From positions 1-23,214 of the forward strand of contig JALLAZ010000127.1 of NCBI GenBank assembly GCA_036939755.1: a stretch of 23,214 bases of DNA. The letters are read 5' to 3'. Shown piece after piece: positions 7,473 to 16,000 of this stretch. Source of the DNA: Stephanodiscus triporus (Eukaryota; Bacillariophyta; Thalassiosirophyceae; Thalassiosirales; Thalassiosiraceae). Position numbers and translations under genes: made by a program. Position 1 is the stretch's first letter; every line of letters begins with the position of its first letter. The notes under the pieces were generated by a model, which saw only the letters and a program-made list of their open reading frames with translations, searched no databases and was not told the DNA's origin.

Positions 7473-8834
7473 ATGGGCAGGCGATCGAAGCAGGGAGCCT
7501 CCCTCCGCGCCACGAGGCGCGCCAACGCCGCGAATCGGCAATTGGAACACGCCCTCGCCGACCGATCCGAGGAGACGAGGGTCCGAGACAAGGACGACGC
7601 CGAGCTATTCGTCCTGGACACCTCCCGCGCCGGGCCCCGCCGCATCCGTCACTCGGGAGGAAGGGGAGGAGGGGAGGGGGGGGACGACGACGACGAAGAC
7701 GAGAAGGCGAACAAGAGGAGGAGATATAGGACCGAGCACTCCGAGCGGGAGGAGCGCATGATACGGAGGCTCATACGCGTGCACGGCAGGGACGGGACGA
7801 TCGCCCTCGCCGAGGCGGGCAGGGCCAGATCGGCGGGCGGCAGGACGGGCAGGCTGACGTCGACGGGGATCCTCGCCGCGACTGGGCCGTCGTTCGACCT
7901 GTGGGGCGACGCGCCGCCGCCCACGACGACGACCGCCGCGTCGACGACGAGGCGGAGGTCGGCCGGGCCGCCGTCCGGCGCCGACGACGTGGGCGGCGCG
8001 AAGAAGGTCGGCGTCGGCGGCGTCGTCGTACCCTCCCCGCCCCGCCTCGCCGTGGAGGTGGCCCATCCCGGTCAATCGTACCGTCCGGACGCGGAGCACC
8101 ACCAGGAAGCCATCGGCGTGGCCCTGTCCATCGAGATACGCAGGAACGAGGCGGCGGAGTACAAGGAGCGGCCGGTGAGCGACGGGATGAGCGCGTACGC
8201 CAGGGAGTTCATGGTCGACGGCGACACCGACGACGATGACACCGACGACGACGACGAATCGGGGGAAGAGGAGGACGGGAAAGACGGCGTCGCGACTTCG
8301 ACGAGGACGACGATCGTCAAGAAACGCAAGGGGAAGCTGACGCGGGCGCAGCGGAACAAGCAAAGGAGGGTCAAGGCGGAGATGGTCGAGATCAGGGAAC
8401 GCAAGGCGCGCAGGGCGTTCCTGCACCAGGCGAACGAGGTGCGCGCGCACGACGAGGCCTTGAGGCGGGCGGAGAGGGCGGCCGCCGAGCGTCGATCGGA
8501 GGTGGAGAGGCTGCGGGCCGAGAGGCTGTCGAGGCCGTTGGGGTCGGACGTATGGGGCGCGCTCAGCCGGCGGGATCCCATATCGGCGCCGGCGCTGCCG
8601 GTGGCGCTGACGGAGGAACTGTCGGGAAGAACGGACGGCATAGGAGGAGGAGGAGGATCGCTGAGGAAGGTCGTGCCCAAGGGATCGCTCGTCACGGACC
8701 GCGTCGAGAGCATGGCCGCGCGGAATATGATAGTCAAGAGGAAGGCCTCCGAGGGACGCAGGATCGTTCAGGGAAAGAAGAGGACGAATAGGGTCCGCGG
8801 CGCCGAGGGAGGGACGGAGTACATGCTGATGTAA
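7473..8834 (+). CDS. NOP53: Ribosome biogenesis protein NOP53 (GLTSCR2 family)
   Basis: NOP53 is a nucleolar pre-60S factor that recruits the Mtr4 helicase and RNA exosome for ITS2 (7S pre-rRNA) processing. The 453-residue, highly basic protein shows the family landmarks in order: LFVLD at 45-49 (fits the arch-interacting motif LFx-phi-D that binds Mtr4), SFDLWGD at 140-146, HPGQSYRPDAEHHQEA at 198-213 (the SYNP..EAHQ-like block), an acidic run at 250-269, a long Arg/Glu coiled coil at about 295-352, and the C-terminal SLRKVVPKGSLVTDRVESM plus RNMI block at 396-420. The ATG at 7473 (MGRRSKQGAS) was chosen. An upstream in-frame ATG at 7164 lies inside COG4 coding sequence and would add unrelated residues. 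The gene is intronless and very GC-rich, with AGG/CGC arginine codons. Confidence 0.85.
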   Translation: MGRRSKQGASLRATRRANAANRQLEHALADRSEETRVRDKDDAELFVLDTSRAGPRRIRHSGGRGGGEGGDDDDEDEKANKRRRYRTEHSEREERMIRRLIRVHGRDGTIALAEAGRARSAGGRTGRLTSTGILAATGPSFDLWGDAPPPTTTTAASTTRRRSAGPPSGADDVGGAKKVGVGGVVVPSPPRLAVEVAHPGQSYRPDAEHHQEAIGVALSIEIRRNEAAEYKERPVSDGMSAYAREFMVDGDTDDDDTDDDDESGEEEDGKDGVATSTRTTIVKKRKGKLTRAQRNKQRRVKAEMVEIRERKARRAFLHQANEVRAHDEALRRAERAAAERRSEVERLRAERLSRPLGSDVWGALSRRDPISAPALPVALTEELSGRTDGIGGGGGSLRKVVPKGSLVTDRVESMAARNMIVKRKASEGRRIVQGKKRTNRVRGAEGGTEYMLM

Positions 8835-9366
8835 TGCATTGATGTAATGGCAGATGTCGACTCATTGCCATACCATGGGGACTTGGTTGAAGAGGGGGGG
8901 GGTTCGCTTCGTTGAGCAGATTGAGGGAACAATTTTGAATGGGTTTGCCATCTAAAATCCCGGAGATCCCTGGTGACCGAAATTGTGTCCACCGCGCTGT
9001 CAGCACCTTAGCTTGTAAACGTCGCGTACGAGGAGAGCTGTCTACTAGAATAATAGAACCTTACTATTCAAAATTCAATGTAGGAGTAACATCGTGTAGA
9101 TGTGTGCTGATCTGTGTTAATTTTAAGCAAACAAATTTCAGGGGGAGTCGAGTCCATCATTGCGAGGCTCAATCGAAGAACTGGACGATCCCCGGGATAC
9201 TGCTCCCCAATCCTCACAAGTCATGGCCAATATACATATTATGATATAGGTAGCAAACTATTCCACCGAGCCCATCTCTGACTGGACATCGGGATGCCGA
9301 AAAATCCTCCGCGCTTAACTGTATTCGCCTCCCCCCCCCAGACCCCCCCTCCCCCCCCCCCCTACC
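8835..9366. other. Tail-to-tail intergenic region with two homopolymer G/C tracts
   Basis: The region lies between the stops of NOP53 (+) and the next gene (-), so it holds both 3' ends. It has a 9-G run at 8894-8902 and a long C-rich tract at 9328-9362. The only sizeable frame, 8939-9244 (+), has an ordinary non-coding look and no recognisable motif, so it is not called. Confidence 0.6.
9328..9362 (-). repeat. G-rich tract just after a stop codon (G-quadruplex candidate)
   Basis: The plus strand has three runs of 9, 7 and 12 or more C separated by AGA and T. On the minus strand, the sense strand of the gene ending at 9367, this is a run of long G-tracts starting about 5 nt after the stop codon. 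Four G-runs of three or more are easily available, so a quadruplex in the 3' UTR RNA is plausible. Confidence 0.7.
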
Positions 9367-9759
9367 TTACTGGAATTCGCCCTCGTCCATGCGCTGCGGC
9401 GGACCCTGCCTCGGAACGCCGTACACTTCCTCGATCGGCGCGTCGGTGTTGTAATACCGCGCGGCCCTCATGGCCATCATCGTGATCTCCTCGTCTGTCA
9501 ATCCATTCTCGGGCACGACGCGCTGCTCCGTCGCCTCCTCCCCGTATCCGTATCCCTCGTCCGCGCCGCCGCCACCAACCCCCAGGCTGTCGAGATAATC
9601 GTCATTGTCCCATCCGCTGGGGTGTGTGTTATCCCAGCCGCCGCCGGCAGTGGACATGAGTCGAAACGCGCCGATCGGCACGCTTCTTTCAACGACGGTG
9701 AACGCGCCGACCAAGTTTGGGAGTGCAAACAGGGCACCGGAGAGCCAGGTATACTTCAT
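9367..9759 (-). CDS. Plastid-targeted protein of unknown function
   Basis: The 130-residue product starts with a signal peptide (MKYTWLSGALFALPNLVGAF) whose GAF end fits the diatom plastid bipartite signal. A Gly/Asp/Tyr-rich acidic middle follows, with WDNTHPSGWDND and DEGYGYGEE, then a probably helical and best-conserved-looking tail, LTDEEITMMAMRAARYYN and IEEVYGVPRQGPPQRMDEGE. I do not recognise the family. The ATG at 9759 is preferred because it puts the hydrophobic signal at the N-terminus. A longer frame begins at an ATG at 9873 but adds 38 residues without targeting character. Head-to-head with the NudC-like gene; a TGACGT half-site (minus strand, 9901-9906) lies upstream. Confidence 0.65.
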   Translation of the reverse strand: MKYTWLSGALFALPNLVGAFTVVERSVPIGAFRLMSTAGGGWDNTHPSGWDNDDYLDSLGVGGGGADEGYGYGEEATEQRVVPENGLTDEEITMMAMRAARYYNTDAPIEEVYGVPRQGPPQRMDEGEFQ

Positions 9760-10112
9760 GTTGTTATTACGTTCGTCGACTCCGTTAAAAATGACATGTG
9801 TCGGTGCAGTACGATAGTACGATAGTAGCGGTTCGGCTGCAGGGTTTTGTGTTGTGGTTTTTGTTGCTCTCATGTGAGAATTTGAGAAAATGAGAGGAAG
9901 ACGTCACCTTCTTCCCGCCAGTTCAGTACTCTACTCTAAGAATTTTAGGGAAGTTTTGGCGCCCCCATCCATCCAGCCAGCCGCCAGGCACACAAAAAAT
10001 AATTCTCTCTTCTCTTCTCCACCGAAGCCGCGCGAAAATCGAAGTCCGATCGATCCGACCAACGACCTGCCAACCCCCGCCCTCTCTTCTGCCCCCTCGA
10101 AACGACCAACCC
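9760..10112. promoter_or_regulatory. Bidirectional region, plastid protein / NudC-like gene
   Basis: This 353-bp region lies between divergent start codons. A GACGTCAC at 9900-9907 contains TGACGT on the minus strand, the half-site of the diatom CO2/cAMP-response element; with one copy of a 6-mer the support is weak. CT-rich stretches (about 10008-10090) precede the NudC-like start. Confidence 0.4.
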
Positions 10113-10801
10113 ATGAGTCGTCCCGCCGCGCCGTACTCCGCGGGAACGCCGATGCTCTCGCCCGCCGAGATGCTGAAATTCGAGGCCCCGCTCGTCGCGC
10201 TCGCGGACCTATCGGGGGGCGACCTTCGCAAGCTGTTCTACGCCTTCTTCTCGTTCCTGAACGCGCGCACGGACTTCTACTGCATCGCGCCGCCATCGTC
10301 GTCGGCGGGAGGCGATGGCGGCGGCGGCGGCGGCCGCAGGATGGGCTTTCGCGAGGGTCAGGCCGAGCAGATCCTGCTGGCGTCGTTTCGGCAGTTCCCG
10401 CTGAGGAGGGTCGCGCCATCGCCGCCATCATCGCACCCGAGGCCCGGCCCCGCGGAGGCGAGGGGCGAAGGCGATGGTCGGGCCGTTCCCCGGGAAGTTG
10501 ACGGACCTACCGAGGGGTCGCCGTCGTCGCCGTCTTCATCGTCGGGGGGAGGACCGAAGATCCCGGCCTCGCCCCGCCCCCCCGTCGACGCGACGTCGGA
10601 GGACGCGTCCCCCGGCGTCGTCGACGACGACAACGACGACGACGACGCGGAGACTGCCACGACGAATACCACGACGGCGGCGGTGGCGAGCGTCGGGAGC
10701 GACGCGGACGCGGACGTTGTTGTTGCGTCGGCTCTCCCCCGATCCGGCGCGACGGGGAAGAGGTCGGCCGCGCGATACACCGACTTGGGGGAGCGCGTGC
10801 T

Positions 10802-10832
<31 letters not shown>

Positions 10833-11712
10833 GAAACGACGACGACAGTAACGACGACGACGAGCGACGCCGACACGGACGCGGCGGTGGCGTTCCTCCG
10901 ATCGTCGGGGGGGGAAACGAGGAAGTCCGGCCCGTCGTCGTCGTCGTCGTCGTCTCCGTCGTCGTCGTCGTCCGTGCGGTACACCGACGAGGGGAAGCAG
11001 GTGCCCGTCGGGAACGGCGGATCGACGTCGAGGTACGTGTGGACGCAGACCCTCGAGGAGGTCACGGTGCACGTGCCGCTACCGGACGGCACGCGCGCGA
11101 GGGACCTCGACGTGCGCATCGGCGCGAATACGCTCACGATCCGACGGCGGAGGGGAGGGGGGGGGGGGTGGGACCCGCGAAGAAGAACACAACATCAACA
11201 ACGACGCGCCCTCGCTCGAGGGGACGCTGTTCGCGAGGGTACGACCGTCCGAATCCACGTGGACGCTCGAATCGAACGACTCCGACGGCCGCGGTCGTTC
11301 CACCCGGTCGTCTCGACGGCCGATCGCGACCTTGCAGCTCGTGCTCGAGAAGGTCCAGAAGACTTGGTGGGAGACTGTGATATCGGGGGACACGCCCCTG
11401 ATAGACACGACGATGGTCGATTCCACCCGGCACATTGGGACGTACGACGACGAGACCCAGGCAGAGATACGCAGGATCATGTTCGACCAACGACAGGAAC
11501 GGCTGGGCCTGCCCACGTCCCAGCGGGGGGCGACGACGACGACGACGACGACGTCTCCGGGGGGATATCTACCTCCGTTGTCCCGCCCCGACGGGGAGAG
11601 GAAGTTCGCTGGCGGCGCCGCGTCTCTCCCCAGCGGCGTCGAGTACATTGACGGGGAGACCTTGGACAGGTATTCGACGGCGACAAAAAATGTGAATGAT
11701 GGTGGCGGTTAG
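10113..11712 (+). CDS. NudC domain protein 3-like co-chaperone, frame broken in a poly-G run
   Basis: NudC proteins are HSP90-linked co-chaperones that stabilise dynein components. Residues 20-100 match the NudC N-terminal domain (LKFEAPLVALADL, LRKLFYAFFSFLNARTDFYC, GFREGQAEQILLASFRQFPL). A long Ser/Asp/Thr-rich linker follows (about 101-305), then the CS domain from YVWTQTLEEVTVHVPLP (308 on). The first frame then goes off after a G-run at 11155-11167. Coding resumes one frame over: LEGTLFARVRPSESTWTLE, LVLEKVQKTWWETV, then the diagnostic tail YDDETQAEIRRIMFDQRQERLGLPTS, ending at TAG 11712. Dropping one G restores a continuous protein, so a homopolymer sequencing error is the likeliest cause. 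Left unrepaired, the first frame stops at 11651. The tail and N-terminal domain favour NUDCD3 over NudC itself. Confidence 0.85.
10623..11005 (+). repeat. Internal tandem duplication in the NudC-like linker
   Basis: Residues 171-229 and 231-297 follow the same plan: an Asp run, AET plus a Thr-rich stretch, SDAD..., a short hydrophobic segment, a basic/Ser patch, then RYTDxG(E/K)xV (RYTDLGERV at 221, RYTDEGKQV at 289). At DNA level both copies start with GAC repeats running into GACGCGGA. The copies are about 180-200 bp each. Confidence 0.7.
11155..11167 (+). other. Poly-G run at the NudC-like frameshift
   Basis: A run of about 13 G follows GGAGGGGA at the point where the frame changes from that of the CS domain start to that of the CS domain end. 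On both sides the protein fits the same domain, which places the indel here or within a few bases. Confidence 0.75.
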
Positions 11713-12132
11713 AGGCGGGAGACGTCGCGTCCCAGCCAGTCAACTTGCTCGAGGATATCCGCCTCGAGGGGTGGAAGGAGGAGGGTGAATACTAAGAACA
11801 GTCATCGCGGCGAAGAAGACGATGAAGAAAGGAGATGCCAGAGGTCGTTATCGTCTCTGTTGGACGAGCAGCGCATTTCACGATATGAGACATTCGCGTC
11901 ACGGTTCTCCGGTTGTTCGTCGCCGTGGGGGTGCATCCGTTAGGCCACCTTGCCCACACTTGGCCTTTGATCTCGGACGCCAATTGGTTGAGATACCGCC
12001 CCATGGTTTTGTGATAAGCAGGTATATTTACACTCTGGTTAAGACTAATAACTTATTTCAAGTCCGACATGTGTGACTCAGAGACGAGAACAGAATGTTT
12101 ATTTGTCTGATAAGAATTTCATCAGACCCATT
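11713..12132. other. Tail-to-tail intergenic region, nothing recognised
   Basis: 420 bp between the stops of the NudC-like gene (+) and the next gene (-). Composition returns from very GC-rich to mixed. Short open frames here lack recognisable content. Confidence 0.5.
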
Positions 12133-12777
12133 TTAGTTCACTCCCAATGCGGCCGAAAACATCGCATACGTCAACCCCTCCTCGCCATTCGCAAGCGCCT
12201 TCATTTCCTTCTCCATGCGGAATTTCGTCAATTTCTCATTATCACCAGCTAGAAGGTCGAATAACGCCGAGGCCGCGGACTCGTCCTCGATGGCCGCCGC
12301 GCTCGCCGCGAGGTACGGCCCTCCCAGTGGCGGCGCGAACTCCATGCCGACGACCCGTTCGACGAACTGATCCTTGGTCACCACCGGTATGCCGTCCGCG
12401 AAGATTTCTACGCTCCATTTCGTCGTGTGTTCCTTCCCCTGTGCGAGGAATTCGCGACGGTCGTAGCAGGGGATCCACTTCGGGCGTGCGCTCGATTGAT
12501 CCGCCATTCGATAGCCACCTCCGGGTTCACGAAATTCGCAGTCCGTGCACCCAGAGTAGCAACACATTCCCGCCGAGGCGTCCAGCATGATGTATTTCTC
12601 CGCCAGCCTTCCGAATAACTTTACTGCCTCCTTCGGTGCGATGCTTGATTCGGCGGCGACTGCCTCTGAGTGCAGTGACATTGATCCACTCGCATGGCGA
12701 TTTGATGAAGGGCTCCCCACAAATCCGTTGACGGTAACGGGTAGTAGACACGCAGCGCTCAGTAGCGTTCGTCTCAT
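12133..12777 (-). CDS. Plastid-targeted CC-x-SGC-x2-C motif protein
   Basis: The 214-residue product begins MRRTLLSAACLLPVTVNGF, a signal peptide with Phe at the likely cleavage site, so plastid import is inferred. After a Ser/Ala-rich transit region comes LFGRLAEKYIMLD and then CCYSGCTDCEF (Cys72, 73, 77, 80) with GGGYRMADQSSARPKWIPCYDRR close behind. Four clustered cysteines suggest metal or Fe-S binding. The pattern resembles the short Cys motif of the 'oxidoreductase-like' domain (CCxSGCxxC), though that is only a motif-level similarity. The C-terminal half is helical with an EF-hand-free acidic tail (FDLLAGDNEKLTKFRMEKEM). The ATG at 12777 was chosen because it places the signal peptide first; the frame extends upstream to an ATG at 12891 and a GTG at 12918. 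Head-to-head with the R3H gene. Exact function unknown. Confidence 0.7.
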   Translation of the reverse strand: MRRTLLSAACLLPVTVNGFVGSPSSNRHASGSMSLHSEAVAAESSIAPKEAVKLFGRLAEKYIMLDASAGMCCYSGCTDCEFREPGGGYRMADQSSARPKWIPCYDRREFLAQGKEHTTKWSVEIFADGIPVVTKDQFVERVVGMEFAPPLGGPYLAASAAAIEDESAASALFDLLAGDNEKLTKFRMEKEMKALANGEEGLTYAMFSAALGVN

Positions 12778-13010
12778 GTTGACAACGTCGTAAGTAGTTG
12801 GAATGGAATGGGGGGTTTGATTTACGAACAACACAGGGGAACAAAAACAAAAACAAACCTCTGACTCAGGCGGCACTTTTGTTCCCGCCATAAGAGAATC
12901 TCTAAACCCCCCGCACACGCCACCACCGTTGGTTTGTTGGTTCTACGATACACACGATTCGACTCATTTTTTTTTCTGTAAAAAACCGAACTCGGAGAGT
13001 GAGCGAAGAA
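12778..13010. promoter_or_regulatory. Bidirectional region, Cys-motif gene / R3H gene
   Basis: Only 233 bp separate the divergent ATGs. A T-run (12967-12975) lies about 35 bp before the R3H start. An in-frame extension of the minus-strand gene covers part of this interval, so a longer first exon on that side cannot be excluded. Confidence 0.5.
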
Positions 13011-16000
13011 ATGACGACGATGGTGACTCGACCTCCACCGCAAGACACTCCCATCAGCACATCGGACGAATTTAGCGCCTCGAAGAATGCGCCGTCTTCC
13101 GGAAGAGGAAATCAGAGGCGGCGGCGTGGCGGTAGAGGTCGAGGACGCGGAACCGGTCGCGGCGTCGGCGACGGGGAGCAGCAGCAGCAGCACCACCATC
13201 AGCCTCAGCCGACCAATAGACAAGATAATGGCAAAGTGACAGTCAATGTTGATGGGGAAACTGCGATTACAAAAAATAGAGTCCGTGCAAGGAGGAGGGG
13301 ACGAGGAGGAGAAGGTGGAAGCGGTCGTAGAGTTGATGCGGATTGTGATGCGACTGAATTCATTGCCAGCGCCATTGCTGCGGGATCGGTTGATGTCTCG
13401 GCTGCTGCTACTACGAATGAGCACGCAGGAGTTAACAGCTCTGTAAATATTAACGGGAAAGCTCATGACGTTGACACAGTTCAAGGAAGTGCCAAAGCTA
13501 CACAAAAACAGAGGAACAAGAAGAAGGGACAGCGCGATCGATCCAGTCTTGAACCGAATCAAGTACCACCGCATCAACATCGGCCTTCTAATGCTGACAA
13601 GAAGAGGAAGAACAAAAAAAGCAAAGGTCGCAAAATGTGGAGAGAATTCATTCCCCCGGGGCTCGACGATCCAATATCGTTAGAACCGTTGGACCAATTG
13701 CCATATCCCCCATTCGCGATTGTAGTGGAACCCCCGTACGTTCCTATATGGCCTGGAATGTGGCCTCCGTCTCCCCCCAAAACTCAACGTGCGAATCTTA
13801 CAACTGATGCATCTTCTTCATCTTTAGAACATGGTAGCAACCGAATAACCACCTCCAACAATGACGACAAGGAGAGAGAAATGACAATTTTGAAAGAACA
13901 ATGGGGCGATCACAACGTGTCTGCTGCACGATCGAAGACGAAGGATGATCAATCGAATGACATTGGTCCAGAGAGATCTCCAACGGATGCAACCACAGCC
14001 ACCACCACCATCATGAATGGCGACAACATCATGCAGGGACGGCACGTCAACCTCTTCGACGGACGTGTCCTAGCCTACTACCTAGTATCAACCTTGCAAT
14101 TCATCGATCCCTACAATCGACGAGATTTGACACGTGGAGAGTTACAGGCGCTCGATGCGTATTTGGAATTACACCTATTGGGCAATGCCGGCGTAGTGGA
14201 GGCGTACGATGATAAGGGTGTGACTTTGAGCACAGCCGGACGTGCGGCCCAGAGCGCCACTGGTCGTGCGGAGATATTGCAGCAAGAGGCACGGTCAATA
14301 TTAGGTTCTTTCTTTGCACAGAGTGGTGGTGGCGGTGGCGGTGGTGGTGGCGCGTCGTCATCGCGACTTCAGGGGCGATCGAGGGAGAGGGAGAGGGACA
14401 CGAGTCGCGTCCATTCACTGGATAATATGATGGAAGGAGGAGAGCCAGCGGCAAATAGTTTTCAACGCATGTATGCAGCACAACAGGGTGAAAGTAGTAG
14501 GAACAATGTGCCTCAATCTTTGACTCATGTTCAGGGACAATCGCCAGCTTTGCATGATACTGGGATCTATGAGGGGGATGGCGGTGGTCTACTGCTAATC
14601 GATGATGACATAAACCCTGGGCTGCGTAGCGGCATCCCCAGAAACAGTGCTGAGATGGGAGGGTCATATTCTGCACGTCACATTGCCGAAAGACACAGCC
14701 ACGAGGCCCAGATCCGCGAGGGGGCCTTTCCAACTTTGCCTCCGGCTACTGCTTCAGCAGCAGCAGATTCGGGAGATGCAGTTTCCAGGAAAGGACCACC
14801 GCCCCCACCTCCCGGCCCTTCGAGAAGCCTTAGCAAAATTGCAAAAGTCATCACGAAGACTGACAAGAAGCAGATTGAGAAAATGCTCAAAGCAAGGGAA
14901 GAGGCAGAACGCCGTGCTGAGCTGTCGAAGCTCAACTTTTTCAACCCCAGCGTTCCATCAGGAACATCACCGTTCTCACTCTCCAACAATAGCACACTGC
15001 CCACCACCCTCATAGCAAGAACGCCACCCTCAGAGGCGGTCTTGGAAAGGAATCGCAACGTTGCCATGGCTTTGGGCGTGACGCCATCCACTGTTCGAAA
15101 CGAACCAACTCTCACAGGATGGGCACGGCCAGTAACACAAGCGCCAGCGTCAGTTTTAACTGATATGGGAGATGAATTTCAGAAAGAGCTGAATATTGAT
15201 GCCCCCGCGCGATATTCAGATTCGTTGCTTTCGGAAGCAAAAGATCGAATGACAGAGTTACTCAAGCTTGAATCTAAGTGGAAGAAATTCTTGGTAGATG
15301 ACATGGCGGCGTCGTGTTCGTTGAAACCTATGAATCGTCCAACGCGTAAATTTGTTCATGAATACTCGGATTTTTGGAGACTGCACACCGAAAGCTTCGA
15401 TCCGGAGGGTCGGCGGTACATTTATTGTGTGAAATTGGAAGATACGCGTGCTCCATATCCGCTGCTTTCAGAGGCGGCAAGAAAATGGCGTGGTCCCACC
15501 ACAGCCACCACAGGTCCTTCTTCGGCCATTGTTGATTTGGCAATGCTGCCCACTGGTCCTTCACAAAAACTGTCGGCCGCTGTTGCTGCCCCAGCTGCAA
15601 CCGATGGATGGCGTTCCGAACAACGTGTTCCACTCAAATTGGCTCCTCGTACTGTCGCTGCAGGTGTGGCGAAACCTATTCCCGAATTCACTATGGGCGG
15701 AATGACTCGCTCCTCATCGACACCCCTCCTCTCAATGACAGGAGAACGCCCCCCGCCCCCACGATTTGCCGCTCTGCATGATAAGGAACGTCCGAGATTG
15801 CAGCTGAGGCCACGTTCCATACCCACTTGGGATGAATTGGAGAGACGTCATGTATCACAGAATGAATGGAATGAAATGACGCCTGATCAACAGGAGGTTA
15901 TTTTACTCGAGATTGAAGAAGAGGATAAGAGGAAAGCAGTGCAGAGACAGCATGAACAAGAGAAGGAGTATGCCAGGGCTCAGCGTCTGGAAAATAAGAT

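Noticed and set aside
7605..8450. 281-codon minus frame opposite NOP53
   Set aside because: Arg/Pro/Leu-rich antisense shadow typical of GC-rich coding DNA.
8939..9244. 101-codon plus frame after NOP53
   Set aside because: Lies in a tail-to-tail intergenic region and has no motif or protein-like character.
10358..11137. 259-codon minus frame opposite the NudC-like gene
   Set aside because: Consists of Ser/Val/Asp runs from the triplet repeats read on the wrong strand.
14101..14733. 210-codon minus frame opposite the R3H gene
   Set aside because: His/Pro/Ser-rich shadow; the sense frame is continuous with clear domains on both sides.
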